Origin: Buttiauxella agrestis ATCC 33320
Lineage (GTDB): Bacteria; Pseudomonadota; Gammaproteobacteria; Enterobacterales; Enterobacteriaceae
Assembly: GCA_024169445.1 (NCBI GenBank)
Contig: JALKFA010000001.1
Coordinates: 3,224,001 to 3,288,000, forward strand
Length of the DNA stretch: 64,000 nt
Direction of reading: 5' to 3'
Part shown: one piece after another, positions 25,873 through 35,555 of the stretch
Numbering within the stretch: position 1 is the stretch's first letter
How the letters are laid out: each line of letters starts with the position of its first letter
Made by a program: the position numbers and the translations under genes
The notes under the pieces: model-generated
The model's input: the letters and a program-made list of their open reading frames with translations, nothing else
Told to the model about the DNA's origin: nothing
The model's database searches: none

Positions 25873-25897
25873 CCGCCCATAAGGGCGGTTTTTTTTT
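25873..25897 (+). terminator. fumA terminator
   Basis: CCGCCC-ATAA-GGGCGG followed by nine T, between fumA and fumC. fumC therefore depends on read-through and/or its own promoter. Confidence 0.92.
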
Positions 25898-25914
25898 GCT
25901 CAAAGGAGAATGAA

Positions 25915-27312
25915 ATGGTAGCCGTTCGTAGTGAAAAAGACTCAATGGGCCCAATTGACGTCCCGGCAGATAAACTGTGGGGCGCACAAACTCAGCGCTC
26001 TCTTGAGCACTTCCGCATTTCCACTGAAAAAATGCCAACTGCACTGATCCAGGCGCTGGCATTAACCAAACGGGCAGCCGCGAAGGTGAATATGGATTTG
26101 GGCCTGTTGGTGGCTGAGCGCGGCAACGCCATCATCAACGCGGCTGATGAAGTGCTGGCAGGTAAACACCCGGATGAATTCCCGTTAGCCATCTGGCAAA
26201 CCGGCTCTGGTACCCAGAGCAACATGAATATGAACGAAGTGCTGGCAAACCGCGCGAGTGAAATTCTCGGTGGTGTACGCGGCATGGAGCGTAAAGTTCA
26301 CCCCAACGACGACGTGAATAAAAGCCAAAGTTCGAACGACGTTTTCCCAACGGCTATGCACGTTGCGGCGGTGATTGCGCTGCGCGAACAACTTATCCCG
26401 CAATTGAACGTGCTGAAAGCAACGTTGCACAGCAAAGCCGAAGCCTTCCGCGACATCGTCAAAATTGGCCGTACCCATTTACAAGATGCCACACCGTTAA
26501 CCCTCGGCCAGGAGATTTCCGGCTGGGTAGCGATGCTTGAGCACAATCTTAAGCATGTCGAGAACAGCTTGCCGCATGTTGCGGAGCTGGCGCTGGGTGG
26601 GACAGCAGTGGGAACCGGGCTGAATACGCACCCTGAATATGCCGTTCGCGTAGCCAAAGAACTGGCTGAAATTACCGGGCAACCGTTTATCACCGCGCCG
26701 AATAAATTCGAAGCGCTGGCAACCTGCGATGCGCTGGTGCATGCCCATGGCGCATTAAAAGGGCTGGCGGCGTCACTGATGAAAATTGCCAACGACGTGC
26801 GTTGGTTGTCCTCTGGGCCACGCTGCGGGATTGGTGAAATCGCGATTCCTGAGAACGAACCGGGCAGTTCAATTATGCCAGGCAAAGTTAACCCAACGCA
26901 GTGCGAAGCGATGACGATGCTGTGTTGCCAGGTGATGGGCAACGATGTGGCTGTGAATATCGGCGGCGCATCGGGCAATTTTGAGCTTAACGTCTACCGC
27001 CCGATGGTGATTCACAACTTCTTGCAATCGGTGCGTTTGTTGGCCGATGGCATGGAAAGTTTTAACGAGCATTGCGCGGTAGGCATCGAGCCGAACCGTG
27101 ACCGAATCGCCCAACTGCTGAATGAATCGCTGATGCTGGTGACGGCGCTCAATACACACATCGGGTACGACAAAGCGGCGGAAATTGCCAAGAAAGCCCA
27201 TAAAGAAGGGCTGACACTGAAGGCATCAGCGTTAAAGCTCGGTTATCTCAGCGAAGACGAATTTGACGCCTGGGTGCGTCCGGAAGAGATGGTCGGCAGT
27301 ATGAAACAGTAA
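25915..27312 (+). CDS. fumC: class II fumarate hydratase, FumC
   Basis: 465 residues with ribosome site AAAGGAG. Oxygen-stable, iron-independent fumarase of the aspartase/fumarase superfamily. The signature [11 protein letters not shown] and the conserved [10 protein letters not shown] and [11 protein letters not shown] motifs are present. In E. coli it is induced under superoxide stress and iron limitation; no SoxS box was assigned here. Confidence 0.97.
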   Translation: MVAVRSEKDSMGPIDVPADKLWGAQTQRSLEHFRISTEKMPTALIQALALTKRAAAKVNMDLGLLVAERGNAIINAADEVLAGKHPDEFPLAIWQTGSGTQSNMNMNEVLANRASEILGGVRGMERKVHPNDDVNKSQSSNDVFPTAMHVAAVIALREQLIPQLNVLKATLHSKAEAFRDIVKIGRTHLQDATPLTLGQEISGWVAMLEHNLKHVENSLPHVAELALGGTAVGTGLNTHPEYAVRVAKELAEITGQPFITAPNKFEALATCDALVHAHGALKGLAASLMKIANDVRWLSSGPRCGIGEIAIPENEPGSSIMPGKVNPTQCEAMTMLCCQVMGNDVAVNIGGASGNFELNVYRPMVIHNFLQSVRLLADGMESFNEHCAVGIEPNRDRIAQLLNESLMLVTALNTHIGYDKAAEIAKKAHKEGLTLKASALKLGYLSEDEFDAWVRPEEMVGSMKQ

Positions 27313-27329
27313 GCTTTACTGCGCCTGCC

Positions 27330-28259
27330 TCACTCTTCGCAATACAGATGCAGGCGCGGGATCACCAGCCGTAACGGTTGCGCATCCGGCTTATAACGAT
27401 GGCGGATATTCTGCGCATCATAATTGAGTAACTCCCCGATTTCAGGCGGCATTTCGCCATTGTCAGAATTGCACAATACAATCAGCGGTGAAGGGCAGGC
27501 ATGTTGCACCTGTTTTTTGCGTGCCTGATACCATGCGCGAGCCACAGGCTGCACCTTGACGGGACGTTTAATTTTCAGGCGCACGTTATCCGACAGGCGA
27601 CTGATGTCATTGAGCTCGCGGGTAATTTGTTCGGCCCATTGTTCGCGGGTATACGGCGGCACAGCGCGATTCGCTTTCAGGCTCTTCTCCAGTATCTCGA
27701 TCACTTCACGCCGGGAATAGTTTTTGATGATTTGCTTATTCGCCCAGCCAAAATTGAGCGTGTCCGGGTTTTCCAACAGCGTGATGGTGCGATAGGCGTT
27801 GAGCGTAATCAGTCCTGGCAGTTGGCGGTGTACCCACTCAAAACGCTGCACGCTGGCTAAACCTGATTCCACACTGACAATATTTTCAAACTCTTGTTTG
27901 TGCTGATTAATTCGCTGAATCAGTTCCCGTGTTTGCTCGCGTTCCTGCTCGTTTACCTGATAACAAACCGCACCCGGTAGGCGTACAGCGGCCTTACTGC
28001 TGGTTTTTTCCGACTGCTGCTGGATAAACAGGCGAGTAAAGTGGGAAAGGGTGGCCTGGTGCGCGGTTTTACCGAGTAGTTGCGTGACCTCAATTTTAGT
28101 CACCGCATCGTGCTCTTTCCCTTTATCTACCGTAGGAAGCGGGAAAACACGGCCAACCAATAATCGATAACTCTCGAGATGTTCACGTAATTGATGCAGG
28201 TCGCGCTCGATCTCACGAAAGGTACTGTTCAGGCGTTCAATCAAATCATATTTAGCCAT
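27330..28259 (-). CDS. tus: Tus, replication terminus-binding protein
   Basis: 309 residues from the ATG at 28259, the E. coli length. Conserved Tus segments are present: [69 protein letters not shown]. It binds Ter sites and arrests replication forks from one side. The Ter site directly upstream implies autoregulation as in E. coli. fumC and tus converge with only 17 bp between stops. Confidence 0.96.
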   Translation of the reverse strand: MAKYDLIERLNSTFREIERDLHQLREHLESYRLLVGRVFPLPTVDKGKEHDAVTKIEVTQLLGKTAHQATLSHFTRLFIQQQSEKTSSKAAVRLPGAVCYQVNEQEREQTRELIQRINQHKQEFENIVSVESGLASVQRFEWVHRQLPGLITLNAYRTITLLENPDTLNFGWANKQIIKNYSRREVIEILEKSLKANRAVPPYTREQWAEQITRELNDISRLSDNVRLKIKRPVKVQPVARAWYQARKKQVQHACPSPLIVLCNSDNGEMPPEIGELLNYDAQNIRHRYKPDAQPLRLVIPRLHLYCEE

Positions 28260-28267
28260 TTCGCCAT

Positions 28268-28290
28268 CCATTAGTTACAACATACTAATT
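28268..28290 (-). promoter_or_regulatory. Ter site (TerB-like) upstream of tus
   Basis: The minus strand reads AATTAGTATGTTGTAACTAA, containing the complete Ter core AGTATGTTGTAACTAA. It ends 12 bp before the tus start, as TerB does in E. coli. By analogy the blocking face is toward higher coordinates. Confidence 0.9.
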
Positions 28291-28313
28291 GATTTATAGC
28301 ATAGGGAGATGAA

Positions 28314-28341
28314 CCTGACCATCGGTGTGGTGATGGTCAGG
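28314..28341. other. inverted repeat upstream of tus
   Basis: A perfect 10-bp inverted repeat, CCTGACCATC/GATGGTCAGG, separated by 8 bp, without a T-run. It may be a protein-binding site or a structured element; function unknown. Confidence 0.35.
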
Positions 28342-28426
28342 CAGGTGGCAATGGATTTTTAGCAGGGTGGCGTCATTGAAGCTAATGGCAGAGGGGATTG
28401 AGACTGATGACAAACCTTTTTCACAG

Positions 28427-28507
28427 GTCGGATAAGCGCAGCGCCATCCGACACTTTTATCTGTAACAACAGGCGAAAATGGTGGATGACGCTATCGCTT
28501 ATCCACC
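28427..28507. repeat. REP pair (BIME-like) after rstB
   Basis: Two inverted REP-like units: 28427-28452 (GGATAAGCGCAGCGCCATCC core) and 28481-28507 (GGATGACGCTATCGCTTATCC core, wobbling from the consensus), in opposite orientation. Typical of enterobacterial 3' intergenic BIMEs. Confidence 0.75.
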
Positions 28508-28533
28508 CTACAAAACCTGTTTAGTGACCTTTT

Positions 28534-29823
28534 TCAGCAGTCTGATTCGGTTTTTATCGGCCAGCTAAAGCGGAAGCGAGCACCACCCAGAGCACCGCTA
28601 TCCACCACCACCGATCCTTCCATCGCCGTGGCAACGGAGTGCACGATTGCCAGCCCTAATCCACATCCGCCCGTGGCACGGTCGCGGCTAGGGTCGAGGC
28701 GCACGAATGGTTCAAATACTCGCTCGCGTTCTTCGGCTGGAATGCCGGGGCCATCGTCTTCGACTTGCAAAATTGCGGTTTTGTTATCGAGCCACAGGCT
28801 GATGCGCAGTTTCTCTTTGCTGTAACGCAGCGCGTTGTTGACCAGATTATCGGTCACGCGCTCCATCAGGCGCAGGTCTATCAGGCCAAAATCACCGGCG
28901 GCTGGTGTATCCAGCAAAATAGTGAGCTGCGGATGAATGATTCTGACATCGGCAATATGTTCATCAAGCCAGCGGGGGACATCCACGCTTGCCAGTTGCA
29001 GCTCCGTTTGCGGGCGGTCGAGGCGTGCGTAAGTGAGAAGTTCTTCGATCAGTGCTTCGAGTTGGCCAATATCACGGTTCAGCGCCAGTGACTCTGCTTG
29101 CGTCAGGTTATCACTCATCTCAAGGCGATAACGCAAACGCACCAGCGGCGTGCGCAGCTCATGGGCAATCCCGTCAATCAACATTTTCTTACTGGCAATT
29201 TGGGCGTTGATACTGTCAGCCATTTGGTTAAATGCGACACCTAATCTCTCGAAACTGGAAGCGCTGTCGAAATGAATACGCTCATCAAGATACCCGGCAC
29301 CTAACCGTTGCGCGGCGGTTTCCAGTTTGAGCATGTCCTTCCAGTGCGGACGCATCCAGATAAACACCGGGAAGGCGAGGGAAATGGCAATAAACGCCAT
29401 GAGCGCGACGTCCAGCAGACGCATCTGGTGCAAGAAAAAGAGATAAGGAATAGGGCCGACGGCCAGAACGTAATGGCTGCGAGGAATACGCTGAATAAAA
29501 GTGTATTCATCGTCGAGAGCAACGATTTCACCGGCACGCAGGTGGCGCATCGTCATGTCATCAAGCTTGAATTTTTCAATCGGCTCGATGTGCAGCTTAA
29601 AGGACAAGTTGAGGTCGAGATCTTTAATGGTTTTGTTCCAGTCACGCGGCGGGATTTCGCGTAACTCGCTACGCATCAAGTACAGCGAGCTTTTCATTAA
29701 ATCATCAAGCGACTGGCGGCCGGCCCGCTCGGCAGTGAATTTGTACACCAGGCCAACCAGCATGGTCATCACCAGGAAGCAGACGAACAGTAAGAGATAG
29801 AACTGAATAAATAGCTTTTTCAA
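28534..29823 (-). CDS. rstB: RstB sensor histidine kinase
   Basis: 429 residues. Two membrane segments (about residues 5-28 and 135-155) flank a short periplasmic domain. HAMP follows, then HisKA with the phospho-histidine in DGIAHELRTPLVRLRYR, and HATPase motifs NNALRYS, EDDGPGIP and GGCGLGLAIVHS. It partners RstA; in E. coli this system is under PhoPQ. Here rstB is separated from rstA by a 2.1-kb EIIC-EAL gene, so it probably has its own promoter or relies on read-through across that gene. Confidence 0.95.
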   Translation of the reverse strand: MKKLFIQFYLLLFVCFLVMTMLVGLVYKFTAERAGRQSLDDLMKSSLYLMRSELREIPPRDWNKTIKDLDLNLSFKLHIEPIEKFKLDDMTMRHLRAGEIVALDDEYTFIQRIPRSHYVLAVGPIPYLFFLHQMRLLDVALMAFIAISLAFPVFIWMRPHWKDMLKLETAAQRLGAGYLDERIHFDSASSFERLGVAFNQMADSINAQIASKKMLIDGIAHELRTPLVRLRYRLEMSDNLTQAESLALNRDIGQLEALIEELLTYARLDRPQTELQLASVDVPRWLDEHIADVRIIHPQLTILLDTPAAGDFGLIDLRLMERVTDNLVNNALRYSKEKLRISLWLDNKTAILQVEDDGPGIPAEERERVFEPFVRLDPSRDRATGGCGLGLAIVHSVATAMEGSVVVDSGALGGARFRFSWPIKTESDC

Positions 29824-29999
29824 CGAAAATCACCGGTTTATCAGATTATGAGAGCTGCTTCCTGTCAGGCAGGAGTGCGACGAGGACAAGCGGGACGGCG
29901 TGTTCTTGCCCCATCTGGCTGGCTATGTAAGCAGGGTTTGCCCCTGCTGACAATATCCGGCATCTAATCTGGCATGTAAACTCAGGGGAAATGTCTGAA

Positions 30000-32102
30000 T
30001 TACACCGTGGCGGCAACCGATTGGTGGGTGGGGCTCATCGGTTTGTGCTGTTCTGCCAGCAACTGGCAAACGGCATTGCCTGGTAAAGGGCGGTGGAATA
30101 AAAACCCCTGACACAGCTCGATTCCTGCTTCTTGCACTTGCTCTAACTCTTGCGCTGTTTCAACGCCTTCAATCAGGATCTCACACTGAATAACTGTGCA
30201 TAATTTCACGACTTGTTGCAGGAAGCAAAATCCATCTGGCTTGGCTAAACCCAGCACCATGGAGCGATCCAGCTTAATTTTATCCAGCGGATAGCGGGTC
30301 AGATAATGCAGCGTGGAATATCCTGAGCCAAAGTCGTCGAGGGCAATTTTGATTCCCAGTCTGCGCATTTTATCCAGTACTTCGGCAACGCGTACCGGTT
30401 CCTGCACCTTTTGCGACTCGGTAATTTCGAATTCCAGTTGCCATCCAGTGGGTAGCGGTTTAGCCATCACTTTACGGACGATATTGAGCAGCCGGTAGTC
30501 GATCAGCGTCTGCGGTGAAATATTGACCGAGAGCGTCATGTTTTCGGCATCAGACATATGTTCGCGAACGTAATCCAGCGCATGCTCCATGACCCAGAAA
30601 TCAATCTCCGGCATCATGCCGGTGCGCTCATAGTATTTCAGGAAAACGGGAGGGGTAATCTTGCCGTCATCGCTCTGGTGGCGGAGCAACACTTCAAGGG
30701 CGACGATTTTCCGGTCTGTAAGACGAACCTGTGGCTGGAAATAGAGGATGAACTGACCGCTGGTTTGCAATTTCTCAATTTTCCGCTGGGCTTCGATATA
30801 GCTATTTTGCTCAACCACATGGCTGTAATTGGGCACCATTTCAAAATCAGTCGGTTGGTTGATTTTCATCTCGCCAGTCAGTAAATCGAGATCGGTATTA
30901 TCAGCAGTGGATTGTTTTAATGAGCTTTTGACGAAAGGGCGATAAATGATCACGCCAAGAGCAAGCAACAGCAGATAAAGCAGCACCGCAACCGGCGAGT
31001 GGCCGCTGGCTAGCCACACTTTTAGCGGCCCAGGTGTTGACCAACTGACGATTTCTGAAATCCGTGGAATGAGTTCCATATACGTCGCGCCATAGGCCAC
31101 CAGATAGGCGGATAACGGTGTCAGGACGAACGGAATGATCATCACTGGGTTGAGGACAATCGGGAAGCCAAAAATCAGCGGTTCATTGATGTTAAACAAT
31201 GCCATCGGAGCGGCAACGCTCAGCAAGCGACGGTGCTGGCTTTTTTTCTGCATCAAAATGCAGATAATCAGGCTTAGCGTATTTCCGGTACCACCAGAAT
31301 TACACCACATATCATAAAACACCGGGCTGAGAATATTGAGTGCGCTATGTCCGGCATGCCATTCACTGATATTGACTTTAGCCGCGGCAGTAAATGCGAC
31401 ATCAATGTCCATAAATAGATAATAACCATGCAGGCCAAAGAACCATGGCACACTGCGTAACAGTACATACAAAATACCGTGTAGAAAATCTGTCGGATAA
31501 AAATACAGCGACAAACTGCTGAAGAAATTCATCGTATTCGTGACATAGATTTCAGCACCTAATTTTATTACGCTGCTGAACAGGGCGATAATTCCCAATG
31601 TGACAAAAAAGGAGATAATCGTAATATTATTGTTATCTTTCCATTGCCGAATTTTTAGCAGGTTTTTGCTGACGACTTCTTGTAATACATTACCGATAAT
31701 TCCGGATGCCAGAGCCATGGGAATACTGATGTCGAGGAAAAACTGGGCATTGTCATCAAGTATACGGCGGAAGATCATCAGGGTGCTGATACTGAGCGCG
31801 ATACAATAAATTTGTGAAAGCCGGTTTCTCACTGCCCAGTGCACCGCGATATAGATGTTCATCACCAGCGGTGCCAGAGACAGGAAACCGATCTGCAACT
31901 GCATGAACCACACCGCGGCGTTGTTGAAGCCTGCAGTGTCACAAATTACGGAAGCGGTAATCACCAGCCCGCGAACAATCGAAAGAGGAACTATCGCCAT
32001 CGTGCTGGCGATAATGGCATTGGCATAGCGATTATTTAATAACTTAATTTGGCTATTATTTAAACGGCACAGCAGGTTGTTGTGAAGCCACTCTTTTATC
32101 AC
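30000..32102 (-). CDS. PTS EIIC (cellobiose/ChbC-like)-EAL fusion, putative c-di-GMP phosphodiesterase
   Basis: 700 residues from a GTG with AGGTGA upstream. Residues about 20-415 are a PTS EIIC membrane domain of the lactose/cellobiose family with ALFNINEPLIFGFPIVLNP and GGTGNTLSLIICILM. Residues about 445-685 are an EAL domain. Catalytic elements are present: EVLLRH (in place of EALLRW), LSVNIS, EFEITES, ALDDFGSGYSTL, KLDRSMV, EGVET, QGFLFHRPLP, so phosphodiesterase activity is plausible. No EIIA or EIIB is nearby, suggesting the EIIC part senses sugar or PTS state rather than transporting. It sits between rstA and rstB, which are adjacent as a unit in most enterics. Confidence 0.85.
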   Translation of the reverse strand: MIKEWLHNNLLCRLNNSQIKLLNNRYANAIIASTMAIVPLSIVRGLVITASVICDTAGFNNAAVWFMQLQIGFLSLAPLVMNIYIAVHWAVRNRLSQIYCIALSISTLMIFRRILDDNAQFFLDISIPMALASGIIGNVLQEVVSKNLLKIRQWKDNNNITIISFFVTLGIIALFSSVIKLGAEIYVTNTMNFFSSLSLYFYPTDFLHGILYVLLRSVPWFFGLHGYYLFMDIDVAFTAAAKVNISEWHAGHSALNILSPVFYDMWCNSGGTGNTLSLIICILMQKKSQHRRLLSVAAPMALFNINEPLIFGFPIVLNPVMIIPFVLTPLSAYLVAYGATYMELIPRISEIVSWSTPGPLKVWLASGHSPVAVLLYLLLLALGVIIYRPFVKSSLKQSTADNTDLDLLTGEMKINQPTDFEMVPNYSHVVEQNSYIEAQRKIEKLQTSGQFILYFQPQVRLTDRKIVALEVLLRHQSDDGKITPPVFLKYYERTGMMPEIDFWVMEHALDYVREHMSDAENMTLSVNISPQTLIDYRLLNIVRKVMAKPLPTGWQLEFEITESQKVQEPVRVAEVLDKMRRLGIKIALDDFGSGYSTLHYLTRYPLDKIKLDRSMVLGLAKPDGFCFLQQVVKLCTVIQCEILIEGVETAQELEQVQEAGIELCQGFLFHRPLPGNAVCQLLAEQHKPMSPTHQSVAATV

Positions 32103-32433
32103 AAAATCACCTAAAGCAATGATGGCTATTAATAGTTTTTTTACATGGATGATCGAGGGCGCTGAATCAGAGTTTTTATGTTTATGCCATCGAAAAATAT
32201 AGTCATATTTCTACAATTAATGGTGCTGGTTATATCCAAAAATAAACACATGCGCTAAAGTTATTCTCGCTAATTTATTTTAAAAAACGTGTTTTGTCTT
32301 GAATAAAACAAATTCAGAGGGAATCTATCATAACTGAGGTTATTATTTCTATGCGAGCGAGTATTAAATTTGGCCACCTGAATTTAACTCATCATCAAAT
32401 CAGGTGGCTCGCACTATAACGGGTATAAAACTG
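32103..32433. other. gap between rstA and the EIIC-EAL gene
   Basis: 331 bp, AT-rich, no gene. It should hold the EIIC-EAL promoter. The end nearest rstA carries the hairpin at 32373-32408. Confidence 0.5.
32373..32408 (-). terminator. probable rstA terminator
   Basis: Perfect 9-bp stem GCCACCTGA/TCAGGTGGC with an 18-nt loop, followed on the minus strand by CAAATTTAAT. The T-run is weak, so some read-through into the EIIC-EAL gene is likely. Confidence 0.6.
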
Positions 32434-33162
32434 TCAGGCTTCGCTTTCCCACGCATGCGGGGCAAATAAATAACCTTTATTGCGTACGGTTTTTATTCTG
32501 AAGGGTTCCGTGGCGCTATCGTAGAGTTTCTTTCTCAAGCGGGAAATGGCGACATCAACGCTGCGATCTAAGCCGTCATAAGTCACGCCACGCAGGTTTT
32601 TCAGCAAGGCATCGCGGTCCATGATTTGTCCCGCGTGGGTAGCCAGTTCCCATAGCAAATCGAAATCAGCCGTTGAGAGCGTGATATTTTCGCTACCCAG
32701 CGTCACCTGGCGGTTTACCGGGTCAATACACAACGTGCCAAAGCGCATCGCTTTGTGAGGTTTAAGCGCATTAGAGCTACTTTCGACGGTTTGCTGTGCT
32801 GAAACGCGCTGGCGCAGATGAAGGCGCAGACGCGCTAACAGAACGGCTGGCGGAGTAGTTTTAAGAATATAATCGTTGGCACCCATTTCGAGCGACAATA
32901 TATGGTTCATATCGCTGTCGAGTGAGGTGAGCAACACAATCGGGCCATCCCATTGCGGGCGTAAATCACGGCATAACGTCATGCCGTCTTTGCCTGGTAG
33001 CATCACATCCAGCAGGACAAGGTCCGGGCACTGCTGCGCAATCGTCGCTTCGGCGCGATCGCCACGGCTTTCGACAATAACGTCAATGTCATGTTTGCCG
33101 AGGTAAGCGGCAATTAACGCTCCTACTTCTGGATCGTCTTCTACGTATACGATTTTATTCAT
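32434..33162 (-). CDS. rstA: RstA response regulator
   Basis: 242 residues. Receiver domain with the phospho-aspartate in LVLLDVMLPGKDGM and the conserved lysine in YILKTTPP; C-terminal OmpR-type winged helix (RSVDVAISRLRKKLYD, IKTVRNKGYLFAPHAWE). Regulates acid-tolerance and other genes in E. coli. Orientation relative to rstB is normal, but the two are separated by an unrelated gene. Confidence 0.95.
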   Translation of the reverse strand: MNKIVYVEDDPEVGALIAAYLGKHDIDVIVESRGDRAEATIAQQCPDLVLLDVMLPGKDGMTLCRDLRPQWDGPIVLLTSLDSDMNHILSLEMGANDYILKTTPPAVLLARLRLHLRQRVSAQQTVESSSNALKPHKAMRFGTLCIDPVNRQVTLGSENITLSTADFDLLWELATHAGQIMDRDALLKNLRGVTYDGLDRSVDVAISRLRKKLYDSATEPFRIKTVRNKGYLFAPHAWESEA

Positions 33163-33236
33163 GGCCAGCGCATCAAATCAAAAGGAAAACATACCCTGGT
33201 TCTGGTGGCAAAACCATATATGACGGGTAAACGGAT

Positions 33237-33962
33237 TTATCGAAGCGGGCGGCCGCCATCAACGGCATGTGTCCGGCCAGTGACGTATTGGCTGCGGAGC
33301 AGATAATCGACCAAAGCAATTATTTCCTGCTCGCCAGGGGCGATTTTCATCAGTGATTTGTTGAGCGCCTCTTGACGGTACTGCGCATCGTCATGGTCGT
33401 TGAACATAATCATTGCCGGTGCAATGGCATTCACCTTCACCTCAGGTGCCAGCTTACGGGCAAAAGAACGCGTCAGATTATCCAGCGCGGCTTTACTGGC
33501 GGCATAGGCGATATGCTTGTCGCTCCCGCGTTCGACGACATAATCGGTGAAATGAATAATGTCGGCACTGGCATGACCACGCCCGCGCAGCAATGGTTCA
33601 AGAAGATGATTGAGTAAATAGGGCGTATTGACGTGAATTTGCAGCATCGCTGCCAGAGTCGCGGCGGGAGATAAGTCGGGCGACTCGGCAAGCCAGGCAC
33701 TGGCGTTATGCACAATGGCGCGCAAGCCAGCGCAATGCTGCTTCACGGCATCAGCAAACTGCGTAATGCCGTCATTGCTCGAAAAGTCCCCGTACAAACA
33801 AACCGCTCCAGCTTGTTCAAGCTCAGCTACCGCAGCATAACGCGTGCGGTAGCTGATGATTACGGGTTGTTGCTGAGCCAAAAAGTGTCGTGCTAATGCC
33901 AGGCCAATTCGTTTACCGGCACCGGTAATCAAAACAGGACGAGCAGATGATGTAATCCCCAT
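33237..33962 (-). CDS. folM: FolM, dihydromonapterin/dihydrofolate reductase
   Basis: 241 residues from the ATG at 33962, with ribosome site AAGGAG; an upstream in-frame extension overlaps ydgI and is rejected. Short-chain dehydrogenase with NADPH motif ITGAGKRIGLALARHF and active-site YAASKAAL. Reduces dihydromonapterin to tetrahydromonapterin, with weak DHFR activity. It starts 17 bp after ydgI. Confidence 0.93.
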   Translation of the reverse strand: MGITSSARPVLITGAGKRIGLALARHFLAQQQPVIISYRTRYAAVAELEQAGAVCLYGDFSSNDGITQFADAVKQHCAGLRAIVHNASAWLAESPDLSPAATLAAMLQIHVNTPYLLNHLLEPLLRGRGHASADIIHFTDYVVERGSDKHIAYAASKAALDNLTRSFARKLAPEVKVNAIAPAMIMFNDHDDAQYRQEALNKSLMKIAPGEQEIIALVDYLLRSQYVTGRTHAVDGGRPLR

Positions 33963-33979
33963 CGACGACTCCTTGTTAG

Positions 33980-35362
33980 TTACTTCACCAGTACCCATGT
34001 CGCCGGAAACGCCGCTACCAGCATCAAGATAATTACCGATTTTTCTTTGAGATTCAGCCCAATATCATGCGTATGGGTGCTGCGAGTGTACATAAAGACT
34101 AATAAACCCGGCGCATACAATACCACTGAAAGCAGCAGGTGCATCGGGCCTGACGCATAAAGTAACCATAAGCCATAAATACAGGCTCCCAGGCCAATCG
34201 CCTTATGCAGCGGTCGGGTTGAGATTTTCAGCAAAAAGGCGCCAACCAGGAAATAGGGTACCAGAATCATTTCTGAAGCGATGGTTAAAAGGGTGTTGTA
34301 ATCCGACCCGGTCAACCAAATCAACACCAGGCAAATTTGCACGCTGATGTTGGTCAGCCACAGGGATGCGGATGGCGCGTTATTTTTGTTCTGACGGGCA
34401 AAAATTTTAGGGAATGCTTTGTGCGTTGCAGCGAGGAACGGGACTTCAGCTGCCATTATAGTCCAGCTAAGATAAGCGCCGCATACCGAAACAATCAGCC
34501 CTGCGGCGATAATAATTTCACCCCATGGCCCCATCATTTCGACCATCAAGCCTGCCATCGACGGGTTGCGCATGCCAGCAAGTTCCGGACGTGCAATCAC
34601 ACCCAGAGAAAGCAACGTTACCAGCAGGTAAACGCATAATGCGGCAACTACCGCTAACAATGTGGCGCGGCCAACGTCATTTTTATTACGCGCTCGAGCG
34701 GAAACCACCACGGCACCTTCCACACCAATAAATACCCACAAGGTAATAAGCATGGTGTTTTTGACCTGTTCCCAAACCGGAACACCCAGCGCAATCCCGC
34801 TGAAATCAAGGCTAAAAGTGGAGAGTTTAAAGGCTATCGCCGCCAGCACCACAAACAAACCTAGCGGTATCAATTTTGCCAATGTGGCGACCAGATTGAT
34901 GCTGGCTGCGGTTTGTACGCCACGCAAAACCAGGAAATGCACCATCCACAGCAAGACAGATGCACCAACAATCGATTGCCACGTATTACCATCACCAAAC
35001 AGGCGTAATTCTGGCGTATCGGTGAAGAAACTTAACGCCGAGAAAACGATAACCAAATATGAAACGTTGGCGATGACGGCGCAAAGCCAGTAACCCCAGG
35101 CAGAAAAGAAACCAATCAACTCGCCAAAGCCTTCACGTGCATAAGTAAAAATCCCGCCATCGAGATCCGGACGCAAACGGGTCAATACCAGCATTGCCAG
35201 TGCCAACAGTAAAATACCAGCACCCGTGATGGCCCAACCGATCAGCAAAGCTGCCGGGCTAGCCACACTCGCCATATTTTGCGGCAGGCTAAAAACACCA
35301 GCACCGAGCATTGAACTCAAAACTAATGCCGTTAATGCAGCGAGGCCAAGCTTCTTTTCCAT
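33980..35362 (-). CDS. ydgI: YdgI, basic amino acid antiporter (ArcD-like, APC family)
   Basis: 460 residues from the ATG at 35362, the E. coli length; a start 7 codons upstream is less likely. About 12 membrane segments. Opens with the APC signature LSSMLGAGVFSLPQNMA. Predicted arginine/ornithine antiporter by family; substrate not demonstrated here. Confidence 0.92.
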   Translation of the reverse strand: MEKKLGLAALTALVLSSMLGAGVFSLPQNMASVASPAALLIGWAITGAGILLLALAMLVLTRLRPDLDGGIFTYAREGFGELIGFFSAWGYWLCAVIANVSYLVIVFSALSFFTDTPELRLFGDGNTWQSIVGASVLLWMVHFLVLRGVQTAASINLVATLAKLIPLGLFVVLAAIAFKLSTFSLDFSGIALGVPVWEQVKNTMLITLWVFIGVEGAVVVSARARNKNDVGRATLLAVVAALCVYLLVTLLSLGVIARPELAGMRNPSMAGLMVEMMGPWGEIIIAAGLIVSVCGAYLSWTIMAAEVPFLAATHKAFPKIFARQNKNNAPSASLWLTNISVQICLVLIWLTGSDYNTLLTIASEMILVPYFLVGAFLLKISTRPLHKAIGLGACIYGLWLLYASGPMHLLLSVVLYAPGLLVFMYTRSTHTHDIGLNLKEKSVIILMLVAAFPATWVLVK

Positions 35363-35555
35363 TGCAGTCCTGTAATTTTCCAATTAGAGCCAGAATAATT
35401 ATTATGCTTTTGTGCATAAAAATGGTGGGTAACGCTAAGGCGCGGGATTTTACGGAGAGTACGAGCTGCTTGCAATGGCATGAGCCACAAAATCATCGGG
35501 GAAATAAAAAAAGGGCACTCACGGCCCTTTTTAGAATTTTTAGCGGGGGGATATC

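Noticed and set aside
26298-26978. 226-codon open frame antisense to fumC
   Set aside because: It mirrors the codon periodicity of a highly conserved gene, has no ribosome site and does not look protein-like.
33163-33236. PhoP box upstream of rstA, expected from E. coli
   Set aside because: GTTTA-like half-sites are present but not with the required 5-bp spacing.
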